From an uncultured Eubacteriales bacterium (GTDB lineage Bacteria; Bacillota; Clostridia; Lachnospirales; CAG-274), in NCBI GenBank assembly GCA_902497185.1, contig CABVEG010000005.1, forward strand, positions 1-21,605: DNA of 21,605 nt, read 5' to 3'. A program made the position numbers and the translations under genes. This document shows, piece after piece, positions 1 to 6,899 of the stretch (the first letter of the stretch is position 1; every line of letters starts with the position of its first letter). The notes under the pieces were generated by a model that did not search any database, was not told the DNA's origin, and was given only the letters and a program-made list of their open reading frames with translations.

Positions 1-1024
1 AGTGATCTTTTTTATTTTGGATATTATTGGTATTATGAGCTTCCACGCTTTTAACAACACTAATCATTTCAGCTTTTTCTATTCCTGTTATGCTGGTCAC
101 AGAATAGGTTTTATCATCATCTGTCCAAACCACATTATTATATAAATCCCCATTCCCCTTAAATGTCCTGTCAATATTATCAATATTTAACGTTTCAATA
201 TTTTCATAACTGTTATAATCACCGCTTATATCATCAGCTCCCTTTCCCGTTCTGTAGCACAGGGTATCTGTTTTATTTTCATAATTTATTTCAGCAGTCT
301 CACCAAACAGAACCGACATATTGCTTATTTCATAGCCATTTGGAACATAGTTCGGCACTTTTATTTCATATCCAAGCTGCTCTTCAATATCGTCTATAGA
401 AGAAATTTCATTTTCCCCTGCATATGAGCCTAAACTCTCATAACACAAATCCTCTGATTGGGAATATTCATTTTCAGATAAAGAAGTATCAGGTGCTGTT
501 GCTAAAGGAGCATCCTGTGTTTTTTCAGCTTCACTTTCAACACTTTTCTTATTATCAGCAGCAGCTACTAAAGGGGCGTCCTGTGTTTTTTCAGCTTCAT
601 TTTCTACACTTTCCTTATTATCGGCAGCAGAAATTGAATTTGTAGCTCCAACTTTGTTTGAATATACATCAGCTTTTTTTGCAGTAGTGCTGTTTTCATC
701 AATTTTCTTATTATTTTCATTTTTATTGTCAGGAGTTTTAACAGCAGGCGGAACATCACTATTAACAGTATTTGAATTTTGAGTTGGCACATTGGCAATC
801 ATATCAACAGGTGTATTATAATAACTTTTTACGGCACGATATGACACTACACTAAACACCAAACATGCCGCAAGTCCGGCAGCTTTCTTAAAATATATTT
901 TTTTATATCTGTTATTTTTATTATATGATTTTATGTCAGAAGTATTTTGTATGATTTTTGTCTTTAATTCATCAGATAATTCTATTTTATCCATAGCTTT
1001 TTTATAGCTGTTACTCAAAATCAT
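1..1024 (-). CDS. Anti-sigma-like single-pass membrane protein with DUF4367-like C-terminal domain (partial, 3' end cut by window)
   Basis: The frame stays open from an ATG at 1024 to the window edge, so about 340 residues are visible and the C-terminus is missing. It begins inside the last codons of the ECF sigma gene (ATGA-type overlap), with AAGGAGG only 3 nt upstream; an ATG at 994 (MDKIELSDELK) is an alternative start. Visible layout: a cytoplasmic N-terminus of about 46 residues with an ELSDELK stretch typical of ECF-linked anti-sigma proteins, one transmembrane segment (about residues 48-62, AAGLAACLVFSVVS), a low-complexity Asn/Lys/Glu/Ala linker containing a 22-residue tandem repeat, then an extracytoplasmic domain with PNYVPNGYE, DISGDYNSY and VVWTDDDKTYS motifs. 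The same domain ends the protein encoded at 1571-2455. Overlap with the sigma gene and the topology suggest it binds and restrains that sigma factor at the membrane; this is inference from context, since no zinc-finger (ZAS) motif is visible. Confidence 0.75.
   Translation of the reverse strand, partial: MILSNSYKKAMDKIELSDELKTKIIQNTSDIKSYNKNNRYKKIYFKKAAGLAACLVFSVVSYRAVKSYYNTPVDMIANVPTQNSNTVNSDVPPAVKTPDNKNENNKKIDENSTTAKKADVYSNKVGATNSISAADNKESVENEAEKTQDAPLVAAADNKKSVESEAEKTQDAPLATAPDTSLSENEYSQSEDLCYESLGSYAGENEISSIDDIEEQLGYEIKVPNYVPNGYEISNMSVLFGETAEINYENKTDTLCYRTGKGADDISGDYNSYENIETLNIDNIDRTFKGNGDLYNNVVWTDDDKTYSVTSITGIEKAEMISVVKSVEAHNTNNIQNKKDH
499..630 (-). repeat. Two tandem 66-bp units coding for a 22-residue repeat
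   Basis: Two in-frame copies (about 499-564 and 565-630) encode near-identical units with the core EAEKTQDAPL, preceded by NKxSVE. They differ at only a few bases and lie in the extracytoplasmic linker of the anti-sigma-like protein, between the membrane segment and the C-terminal domain. Copy number probably varies between strains. Confidence 0.85.
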
Positions 1025-1502
1025 AAGCCTCCTTTAATACAGATTTTAATTTCTCTCTTCCTCTATGAAGTAAGGAACGCACAGTTACTTGATTCTTATT
1101 AATAAGCTGTGCTATTTCAGGCGTTGAATATTCCTCATAATAATAAAGATGAATAACTACTCTATACTTTTGCGGCAGAGCCATCACAGCTTTTAAAACA
1201 TCCGAGTCCTCATTATATTTATCAAAGCTTGCTATTTCATTTGCATCATCAATAGAGCCAACATTTTTATTCCAAAACAATTTCAGCTTATTCTTACACA
1301 TATTTATGGTTGTTCTGATGATCCATGATTTCTCATGGGTTTCATCATTAAATTCAGGCATTTTCTCTACTATTTTCAAAAAAACATCCTGTACTGTATC
1401 CTCGGCATCTTCCATATTTTTTAAATAAGCATAAGAAAGGCGCAATATCATATTACCATATTTGTTAACCAACATACATATATCATCATTAGTGTATGTC
1501 AA
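1011..1502 (-). CDS. ECF-subfamily RNA polymerase sigma factor
   Basis: This 163-residue protein has the two-domain ECF layout. Region 2 spans about residues 8-75 (ILRLSYAYLKNMEDAEDTVQDVF) and binds core polymerase and the -10 element. Region 4 spans about 103-157 (ALPQKYRVVIHLYYYEEYS followed by the helix-turn-helix TPEIAQLINKNQVTVRSLLHRGREKL) and reads the -35 element. I chose a TTG start at 1502: the only upstream ATG (1520) lies before an AAGGAGG that sits 7 nt from the TTG, so that ATG would translate its own ribosome binding site. The stop overlaps the start of the anti-sigma-like gene, which implies translational coupling. The secreted DUF4367 protein lies just upstream, and together the three look like a self-contained envelope-stress module. 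The signal is unknown. Confidence 0.93.
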   Translation of the reverse strand: MTYTNDDICMLVNKYGNMILRLSYAYLKNMEDAEDTVQDVFLKIVEKMPEFNDETHEKSWIIRTTINMCKNKLKLFWNKNVGSIDDANEIASFDKYNEDSDVLKAVMALPQKYRVVIHLYYYEEYSTPEIAQLINKNQVTVRSLLHRGREKLKSVLKEAYDFE

Positions 1503-1509
1503 ACAAATC

Positions 1510-1516
1510 CCTCCTT
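1510..1516 (-). promoter_or_regulatory. Ribosome binding site that fixes a TTG start for the sigma factor
   Basis: AAGGAGG on the minus strand lies 7 nt before TTG at 1502. The longer frame from ATG at 1520 would include this motif within its coding sequence, so TTG is preferred. Confidence 0.8.
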
Positions 1517-1539
1517 GCAAATATTTTTATGCAGAATAA

Positions 1540-1557
1540 GCCGCAGTTTCCTGCGGC
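1540..1557 (-). other. GNRA-capped hairpin between the secreted DUF4367 gene and the sigma gene
   Basis: On the minus strand GCCGCAG-GAAA-CTGCGGC forms a perfect 7-bp GC-rich stem with a GAAA tetraloop, followed by TTATTC. It starts 14 nt after the stop of the upstream gene. The U-tract is too short for a convincing terminator. It may be a weak attenuator or an mRNA-stability element setting the relative expression of the two genes. Confidence 0.55.
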
Positions 1558-1570
1558 CTACAAAGGTTGT

Positions 1571-2455
1571 TTATTTAATATTCTCAATAATTTTTATAAT
1601 TTGGGTTTCATCTAATTCAACATCAGTAAAAATGGAAAATGTATATTTGCTGTCTGTCCATACAGCATTTCTTATTTTATCATTTCCGTGAATTTGAGCA
1701 GTTATATCACCAATTTTAGCATCCTTATTTATTTTATATATATTGTAATCGCCGCTTATATCCTCACTGCCAACAGCCATTCTGTAATAAATACTGTTAT
1801 CTATGTCATTTGTATATATAATCTGCAAAAAATCACTGCCTGTAGATGTTATTTCCTTCATCTCATAGCCATCAGGAATATATGAGGGAATAACAGGTTC
1901 AAAATCCAATACTTTTTTCACGGACTCCATATCCTCATAGGGAATAAAAGGATTTGGTATTTCCTCTTTTTCCGTTTCAGGATTTATGTAAACATTATTT
2001 CCATCATACTCAACTGTGCAAAAAAGGATTTCAAACAAATCCGTCGGTACATAAGCAACATCATTTATAATTTCAGGTGCCGCACCAAGACTTGTAGGTG
2101 CTGACATTCCTATTGCAGTAGAACTAGCCATATAATAGCTGTCATTGCCAATATAAACAGTTGTATTAATGCTGCCGTTATCAAGTTTAGCACTTTTATT
2201 ATCTTTGTTCCACTCAACATCAAATGAAAGCGCCTCTGCTGTTTTTCTAAGAGGCACCATTATATTGCCTCCTTTTTTACTTACGTAAATTTCAGATTCT
2301 CCCAGCAATAGGCTATTATTATTTACCGAAACAGTGTATTTCACATCATCATAAGTTGAAACAATACATTTAACATTATCATCGGCTGAAACAGACAACA
2401 GCATAGAAGCAGACAAAACTCCTCCTAAAATTATGCTTAAAATTTTCTTTTTCAT
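1571..2455 (-). CDS. Secreted protein: copper-amine-oxidase N-terminal-like (stalk) domain plus DUF4367-like domain
   Basis: This 294-residue protein starts at ATG 2455 (MKKKILSIILGG), with AAGGAG at proper spacing; the open frame continues upstream but has no ribosome binding site there. Residues 1-24 form a signal peptide (cleavage near SVSA-DD). About residues 45-160 resemble the copper-amine-oxidase N-terminal domain family (IYVSKKGGNIMVPLRKTAEA, then VEWNKDNKSAKL and AYVPTDLFE). In Clostridia that family is a cell-surface module with no known copper chemistry. About residues 185-294 are a DUF4367-like domain (PSYIPDGYEMKE, DISGDYNIYKI, NAVWTDSKYTFS), clearly homologous to the C-terminus of the anti-sigma-like protein two genes downstream. 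It is probably part of the same ECF regulon; whether it is a target or a signal input is unknown. Confidence 0.85.
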   Translation of the reverse strand: MKKKILSIILGGVLSASMLLSVSADDNVKCIVSTYDDVKYTVSVNNNSLLLGESEIYVSKKGGNIMVPLRKTAEALSFDVEWNKDNKSAKLDNGSINTTVYIGNDSYYMASSTAIGMSAPTSLGAAPEIINDVAYVPTDLFEILFCTVEYDGNNVYINPETEKEEIPNPFIPYEDMESVKKVLDFEPVIPSYIPDGYEMKEITSTGSDFLQIIYTNDIDNSIYYRMAVGSEDISGDYNIYKINKDAKIGDITAQIHGNDKIRNAVWTDSKYTFSIFTDVELDETQIIKIIENIK

Positions 2456-2512
2456 AATAAAATCTCCTTGTGAATTAAATTTTTGTGATAACTTTTTTAT
2501 CCCTTCACTTAT

Positions 2513-2541
2513 AAAACAATTCACAAGAATAAAAGGTTGCA
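2513..2541 (-). promoter_or_regulatory. Possible ECF-type promoter upstream of the DUF4367/sigma operon
   Basis: On the minus strand TGCAACC (2535-2541) resembles the AAC-containing -35 element used by many ECF sigma factors. A spacing of 16 nt leads to TGTTTT (2513-2518), two changes from a CGTCTT-like -10. The arrangement would allow autoregulation by the neighbouring sigma factor. It is only a pattern match, and the -10 is imperfect. Confidence 0.35.
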
Positions 2542-2581
2542 CTTTTTTGAAAAAAAATTATTTTTTTTGCTGTTCGCTCTG

Positions 2582-3715
2582 TTATTTTACAACTCTTACA
2601 CCAAGAACACCGTCAACAGCCTCAACCTTAGCTGTGTCAGCACTCTTAACATCAGCAATAGTATAGCCATAATTACCTCTTGTCTTAGCATTGAACTGGC
2701 AGGCACCGCTTATAGCATTCTTAACATCATCCATAGCATCAGCCTTTGAAAGAACACAAATTCTCTCACAGCCCTCAACCATAGGAGCAGAAACAGCAGG
2801 ATAATTTACAGAATTAACAATGTTACCCTTTTCAAGGTATTCCATCATTTCCTCAGCAGCCATAGCAGCACAGTTATCCTCAGCCTCCGGAGTAGATGCG
2901 CCTAAATGAGGAAGAGTAATAATACCCTCAACACCTACAGTATTTTCATTAGGGAAATCTGTTGCATAGTAGCTTACCTTACCGCTTTCAAGACCTGCCT
3001 TAACAGCGTCAGCATCCACAAGCTCATTTCTTGCAAAGTTAAGAATTCTTACGCCATCTTTACACTTAGCAAGACTTTCAGCATTGATCATATTAGTAGT
3101 TTCAGGAGTTGCAGGAACGTGAACCGTAATGTAATCAGACGCTGCATAAATATCATCAAGATTAGAAGTAAACTTAACTCTGCTGTCAAGAGCAAGTGCA
3201 TTCTTAATTGAAAAATATGGATCATAGCCAATAACATCCATACCTAAAGCTACAGCAGCATTTGCAACAAGAACACCAATGGCACCAAGACCAACAACAC
3301 CTAAAGTCTTACCCATAATTTCAGGACCGGCAAAGTTTGACTTACCCTTTTCAACCTTAGCAGCAATGCCCTCTTCTCCTGCCAAGCTCTGTGCCCACTT
3401 ATAAGCACCTGTAATATTTCTGCTTGTTAATAAAAGACCTGTTAAAACAAGCTCCTTAACAGCATTTGCATTAGCTCCCGGAGTATTGAAAACAACAATA
3501 CCCTTATCAGCACACTTATCAAGAGGAATATTGTTAACACCTGCACCACATCTGGCAACAGCCTTTAAGCTGTCAGGAAGCTCCATATCGTGCATCTTAA
3601 AGCTTCTTAATAAAATAGCATCGGGATTAGCCATTTCATCAGCCACATTATAGTTATCGGTAAGCTTTGCAAGACCTACCTTAGAAATTTTATTTAAAGT
3701 CAATACATTATACAT
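2582..3715 (-). CDS. serA: D-3-phosphoglycerate dehydrogenase
   Basis: SerA oxidises 3-phosphoglycerate to 3-phosphohydroxypyruvate with NAD+, the first step of serine synthesis, in the cytosol. The 377-residue protein starts at ATG 3715, preceded by GAAAGGTG; an in-frame GTG 9 nt upstream overlaps that site and is unlikely. Visible features are the Rossmann motif GLGAIG (residues 142-147) followed by the acidic ending of the second strand (YDPY), the catalytic Arg229 (NFARNE) and His270 (ITLPHLGAST), and a short C-terminal segment of about 60 residues resembling an ACT domain (ICVLSKADAMDDVKNAI to the end). The length fits the short clostridial SerA type rather than the long form of over 500 residues with an intervening domain. 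The acid of the relay is probably Glu257, in a diverged stretch (DFPNENTV). It follows serC by 69 nt, so the two are co-transcribed. Confidence 0.95.
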   Translation of the reverse strand: MYNVLTLNKISKVGLAKLTDNYNVADEMANPDAILLRSFKMHDMELPDSLKAVARCGAGVNNIPLDKCADKGIVVFNTPGANANAVKELVLTGLLLTSRNITGAYKWAQSLAGEEGIAAKVEKGKSNFAGPEIMGKTLGVVGLGAIGVLVANAAVALGMDVIGYDPYFSIKNALALDSRVKFTSNLDDIYAASDYITVHVPATPETTNMINAESLAKCKDGVRILNFARNELVDADAVKAGLESGKVSYYATDFPNENTVGVEGIITLPHLGASTPEAEDNCAAMAAEEMMEYLEKGNIVNSVNYPAVSAPMVEGCERICVLSKADAMDDVKNAISGACQFNAKTRGNYGYTIADVKSADTAKVEAVDGVLGVRVVK

Positions 3716-3745
3716 TTTTATCACCTTTCATTTTATCATTTAAAC

Positions 3746-3770
3746 AAGGTCGACTGTTTAAGCCGACCTT
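3746..3770 (-). other. Hairpin between serC and serA
   Basis: AAGGTCG and CGACCTT form a 7-bp stem around an 11-nt loop, lying in the 69-nt gap between the serC stop and the serA start. There is no U-tract, so it is not a typical terminator; an mRNA processing or stability element is possible. Confidence 0.45.
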
Positions 3771-3784
3771 ATATTACATAATCA

Positions 3785-4864
3785 TTACTTGTTTTCTGTT
3801 TCAAACTTCTTCATAAACTCAACAAGAGCCTTAACACCCTCAACAGGCATAGCATTATAAATACTTGCTCTCATACCGCCTACAGTTCTGTGACCCTTTA
3901 AGTTGACAAGACCGTTAGCAGTTGCCTCCTTAACAAACTTAGCATTAAGGTCATCATCATCAGTTACAAAAGGTACATTCATTAAACTTCTGTCCTTAGG
4001 AACAACAGTGCCTCTAAACATCATTGAGTTGTCAAGGAAGTCATAAAGAATAGCAGCCTTTTCTTCATTGACCTTCTGCATCTGAGCTACACCGCCCATT
4101 TTCTTTAACCACTTAAATACAAGACCTGCTACGTAAATAGCATAGCAAGGAGGAGTATTATAAAGTGAATCCTTTTCAGCGTGAATTTTGTAATCAAGCA
4201 TAGTTGGGCAGTCAGCCTTTGCATTGCCGATCAAGTCATCTCTCATTGCCACCACAGTAACACCGGCAGGACCAATATTCTTCTGAGCACCTGCAAATAC
4301 AAGACCAAACTTAGTAATATCAATTTCCTCTGACATAATCATACTGGAAAGGTCAGCTACAAGAGGAACATTGCCTGTATCAGGTAACTCAGTATATCTT
4401 GTACCGTAAATAGTATTATTATATGTAATATAGAAATAGTCAGCATCAGGATTAAACTTGGACTTATCCAAAGCAGGAATATAGTTAAACACCTTATCCT
4501 CTGAGGAAGCTACCACATTAACTGTACCAAACTTCTTAGCCTCCTGCATAGCCTTCTTAGACCACTGTCCTGTGTTTACCAAATCGCAGGTACCCTTAAC
4601 CATAAGGTTTAAAGGAATCATAGCAAACTGAGTCGAACCGCCGCCCTGTAAAAACATTACTTTGTAATTATCAGGTATGTGCATAAGCTCTCTTAAATCT
4701 GCCTCAGCCTCTTTAATAATATCGTCAAACCACTTGGAACGATGACTCATCTCCATAACTGACATACCTGAACCATTATAGTTAAGCATATCCTTCTGAG
4801 CCTGCTCAAGCACCTCAATAGGCAACATTGACGGACCTGCTGAGAAATTGTAAACTCTTTCCAT
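3785..4864 (-). CDS. serC: Phosphoserine aminotransferase
   Basis: SerC transfers the amino group of glutamate to 3-phosphohydroxypyruvate using PLP, the second step of serine synthesis (it often also acts on the pyridoxine-pathway homologue). The 359-residue protein matches the usual length of about 360. Start: GGAGG (4874-4878) lies 9 nt before ATG 4864; the ATG at 4873 abuts the GGAGG and is rejected. Family signatures are NFSAGPSMLP at the N-terminus, FLQGGGSTQF (cofactor phosphate region, residues 71-80), and AGAQKNIGPAG with the PLP Schiff-base Lys195. The C-terminus contains the conserved GGMRASIYNA substrate-binding segment. It is the first gene of a serC-serA operon. The third enzyme, phosphoserine phosphatase (SerB), is not in the window. 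Confidence 0.96.
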   Translation of the reverse strand: MERVYNFSAGPSMLPIEVLEQAQKDMLNYNGSGMSVMEMSHRSKWFDDIIKEAEADLRELMHIPDNYKVMFLQGGGSTQFAMIPLNLMVKGTCDLVNTGQWSKKAMQEAKKFGTVNVVASSEDKVFNYIPALDKSKFNPDADYFYITYNNTIYGTRYTELPDTGNVPLVADLSSMIMSEEIDITKFGLVFAGAQKNIGPAGVTVVAMRDDLIGNAKADCPTMLDYKIHAEKDSLYNTPPCYAIYVAGLVFKWLKKMGGVAQMQKVNEEKAAILYDFLDNSMMFRGTVVPKDRSLMNVPFVTDDDDLNAKFVKEATANGLVNLKGHRTVGGMRASIYNAMPVEGVKALVEFMKKFETENK

Positions 4865-4873
4865 TTCTTTCAT

Positions 4874-4878
4874 CCTCC
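4874..4878 (-). promoter_or_regulatory. Ribosome binding site deciding the serC start
   Basis: GGAGG sits directly against ATG 4873 but 9 nt from ATG 4864. The second spacing is workable and also gives the canonical SerC N-terminus MERVYNFSAGPS. Confidence 0.75.
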
Positions 4879-4919
4879 AATAAAAATTAAAACAGCTATT
4901 AAAAAATAACTTAATAATT

Positions 4920-4949
4920 ATTATAATACAAAATACCTTAAAATGTCAA
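4920..4949 (-). promoter_or_regulatory. Sigma-A promoter for serC-serA
   Basis: On the minus strand a perfect TTGACA (4944-4949) and a perfect TATAAT (4920-4925) are separated by 18 bp. They lie about 55 nt upstream of the serC start. The leader is too short for a T-box riboswitch, and no operator is obvious. Confidence 0.85.
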
Positions 4950-5023
4950 TAGTAAATTCCACAAATCAAGGACAAATGTTTTTGTGACAAAATACTTTTA
5001 TGCAATTTTTATTTTTGGCTGCA

Positions 5024-5029
5024 TATAAT
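5024..5029 (+). promoter_or_regulatory. Likely -10 element for the DUF305 gene
   Basis: TATAAT lies 22 nt before the start codon. At 17-bp spacing only a poor -35 (TGCAAT) is present, so the promoter may need an activator or another start point. The ribosome binding site AAAAAGGAG follows directly, giving a very short 5' leader. Confidence 0.5.
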
Positions 5030-5051
5030 TAATACAAAAAAGGAGTTTGCT

Positions 5052-5621
5052 ATGGACAGACAATACCAACTAAGCAATGTTACAAAACAATACCTAACTG
5101 AATTTCATCATATTCTTGATAAAATGATTAGGGATATGACAGATGCAAAGCTTACTTACAGCATATCCCACAACTTTATTGTGCAAATGATACCTCATCA
5201 CAGAGCAGCCATTGAAATGTCAGAAAACATACTTAAATACACAACAAATTTACAGCTTCAATATATTGCCGAAAGCATAATAAGAGAACAGACAAAAAGT
5301 ATAGAAAATATGGAAGAAATTATAAATAAATGCAGCGAGCTTATTAATTCCGACGGTGACGTATATTTATATCAAAAAAGGGTTGAAAATATACTTACAA
5401 CAATGTTTTCGGGGATGGAAAATGCTTATACGACAAATGATGTTAATTGCGACTTTATGAGAGAAATGATACCTCATCACAGAGGTGCTGTTGAAATGTC
5501 AAAGAATGCACTTCAATATAATATCTGTCCCGATTTAAAGCCTGTTTTATATGCTATTATTTCCTCTCAGGAAAGGGGAATTGCCGAAATGCAAAGACTT
5601 TTAAGACGTATTGGGTGCTAA
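5052..5621 (+). CDS. Cytosolic DUF305 protein with duplicated MIPHHR motif
   Basis: This 189-residue protein belongs to the DUF305 family, helical bundle proteins with a ferritin-like fold and His/Met-rich motifs that suggest metal binding. It contains two tandem copies of the unit: MIPHHRAAIEMSENIL (residues 46-61) followed by IIREQTKSIENM, and MIPHHRGAVEMSKNAL (139-154) followed by IISSQERGIAEM. The two halves probably pack as a pseudo-symmetric four-helix bundle with the paired His and Met residues facing each other (inference). No signal peptide or membrane segment is visible, unlike many secreted DUF305 proteins, so it should be cytosolic. AAAAAGGAG precedes the ATG. It is monocistronic, divergent from serC and convergent with tagA. 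Function is unknown; metal binding or stress protection is plausible only by family. Confidence 0.88.
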   Translation: MDRQYQLSNVTKQYLTEFHHILDKMIRDMTDAKLTYSISHNFIVQMIPHHRAAIEMSENILKYTTNLQLQYIAESIIREQTKSIENMEEIINKCSELINSDGDVYLYQKRVENILTTMFSGMENAYTTNDVNCDFMREMIPHHRGAVEMSKNALQYNICPDLKPVLYAIISSQERGIAEMQRLLRRIGC

Positions 5622-5632
5622 AATAAAAAAAT

Positions 5633-5690
5633 AAGGGGGCTGCTGCAAAATGAATAATTTTCCGTTCATTTTACAACAGCCCCTTGTTTT
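5633..5690. terminator. Bidirectional rho-independent terminator
   Basis: AAGGGGGCTGCTGCAAAATG and its partner CATTTTACAACAGCCCCTT form a stem of about 20 bp with one bulged G and two G-U pairs, around a loop of about 14 nt. On the plus strand it is followed by TGTTTTATTTT, ending the DUF305 gene. On the minus strand it is followed by ATTTTTTTATTTT, ending the long envelope operon after tagA. Confidence 0.92.
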
Positions 5691-6420
5691 ATTTTCCAAA
5701 TATTTTATTTTTTATTACCACAAGCATAAAAAGTGGCAGCTGCATCATTCTGCCTATTCTTGATGGCTGTTTCATAAGTCTGTAGAACCACTCAATATTA
5801 TGGTCAATAAAAAATTTAGGTGCTCTTGGTACATTTCCGCACCAACCGTCAAAACTGCCGCCTACACCTGCCGCCGCCTTAATATTAAGCTCTCTAATAT
5901 GGTCATAAATCCACTTTTCCTGCTTAGGAAAGCCTATGCCAACAAGGAGTAGATCAGGCTTAAGCCTATTTATTTCAGCTATAATTTCCTTTTCTCTTTC
6001 CTTGTCAAAATAGCCGTTTGCAGTTCCTACAACCTTTAACCCTGGAAATCTTTCTTCAATAGCTGCCTTTGCCCTGTCAGCAATTCCCGGAGCACCTCCA
6101 AAGAAATATGCAGTCTTTCCCATATCTTTCATTTTGTCAAATACACCAAGCATAAGGTCATAGCCTGCTACTCTCTCCTTAATAGGATTTTGAGTAAATT
6201 TAGAGCCGTATACAATACCTATGCCATCAGGCACATTCATTGTGCTTGAATTAAGTATTTCCATAAACTCCTTATTTTTTCTTGCTTCCATAACCATTTC
6301 AGGATTAGGTGTAAATATCATTGATTTTCCGTTGCCGTTAAGATAGGAAACAACCCTGTCAACTGCCTCTGACGGACTTATGTTAGTAAAGGGTACTCCC
6401 AATATTCTGCATATACTCAT
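5689..6420 (-). CDS. tagA: WecB/TagA/CpsF (GT26) N-acetylmannosaminyltransferase-like glycosyltransferase
   Basis: TagA-type enzymes transfer ManNAc from UDP-ManNAc to undecaprenyl-PP-GlcNAc, making the linkage disaccharide that primes wall teichoic acid or related secondary cell-wall polymers, on the inner membrane face. The 243-residue protein has the family hallmarks: TPNPEMV, the NVPDGIGIV segment with Asp65 (the proposed general base in characterised TagA), Arg83 in KERVAGYDLM, FFGGAPG, LVGIGFPKQEKWI, and AGVGGSFDGWCG. Its basic C-terminal tail (about residues 196-243, WFYRLMKQPSRIGRM) matches the appendage needed for membrane association in the family. AGAGGTAGACT precedes the ATG. It is the last gene of the envelope operon, directly before the terminator. 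A different acceptor or HexNAc donor is possible. Confidence 0.9.
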   Translation of the reverse strand: MSICRILGVPFTNISPSEAVDRVVSYLNGNGKSMIFTPNPEMVMEARKNKEFMEILNSSTMNVPDGIGIVYGSKFTQNPIKERVAGYDLMLGVFDKMKDMGKTAYFFGGAPGIADRAKAAIEERFPGLKVVGTANGYFDKEREKEIIAEINRLKPDLLLVGIGFPKQEKWIYDHIRELNIKAAAGVGGSFDGWCGNVPRAPKFFIDHNIEWFYRLMKQPSRIGRMMQLPLFMLVVIKNKIFGK

Positions 6421-6446
6421 AGTCTACCTCTAAAAATAATTTACAC

Positions 6447-6899
6447 TTACTTTATTGTATATCCGCCTTTAACCAAAAACCATGCTGCCTCAGTTACCTT
6501 AAAGCCTCTGCCGTCAGCTCTTGGAATAATGGTAAGGTGATTTAATGCTGCACTATGACCGTTATAAAGCGCCTGACCTGTTGTAGCATCAGTAATACCC
6601 TCACTGCCGCTTATTACAACACTTGCCTTACCTGCTCTTAAAATCATTTCAGTACCCTCCTCACCTATAATAGTCTTGCCTACGGCAACACTAACAGGTG
6701 TAAATGTGGCACCTGATGAAACAGTACCTGATGAACTACCTGAACCGATTTTAGCCATAACCTGTTCAATCTTATCATCAACATAGCTTTTAGACACAAG
6801 AGGGTCTGACTGTGAGCCTGCGTCAGCACCGTAAACGCTGCCCATAACCATAACAACACTTGCAGCTATGCTTAAAAATGCAATTAAAAATCTTTTCAT
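6447..6899 (-). CDS. Small secreted protein of unknown function in the envelope operon
   Basis: This 150-residue protein has a signal peptide (residues 1-24, KRFLIAFLSIAASVVMVMGS, cleavage near VYGA-DA). A short polar helix follows (SYVDDKIEQVMAKIGSG, perhaps a small coiled coil), then a Ser/Gly-rich linker, then a compact C-terminal domain of about 80 residues. That domain contains FTPVSVAVGKTIIGEEGTEM, LRAGKASVV, LNHLTIIPRADGRGF and AAWFLVKGGYTIK. I recognise the domain as recurring in secreted proteins of Clostridia but know no function for it. Its ATG overlaps the stop of csaB by 4 nt (ATGA), so translation is coupled. It probably acts at the cell surface with the polymer made by its neighbours. 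Confidence 0.75.
   Translation of the reverse strand: MKRFLIAFLSIAASVVMVMGSVYGADAGSQSDPLVSKSYVDDKIEQVMAKIGSGSSSGTVSSGATFTPVSVAVGKTIIGEEGTEMILRAGKASVVISGSEGITDATTGQALYNGHSAALNHLTIIPRADGRGFKVTEAAWFLVKGGYTIK

Noticed and set aside
163..798. Several short open frames on both strands in the first 800 bases.
   Set aside because: They lie in other frames of the partial anti-sigma-like gene, have no ribosome binding sites, and encode low-complexity sequence.
2550..2568. A8-TTA-T8 inverted repeat between serA and the DUF4367 gene as a terminator.
   Set aside because: The stem is only A-T pairs, so it would be very unstable. Where the serC-serA transcript ends cannot be decided from the sequence.
4865..4943. 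T-box or other riboswitch leader for the serine operon.
   Set aside because: Only about 50 nt separate the -10 element from the serC start codon, and there is no specifier-loop or antiterminator-like structure.
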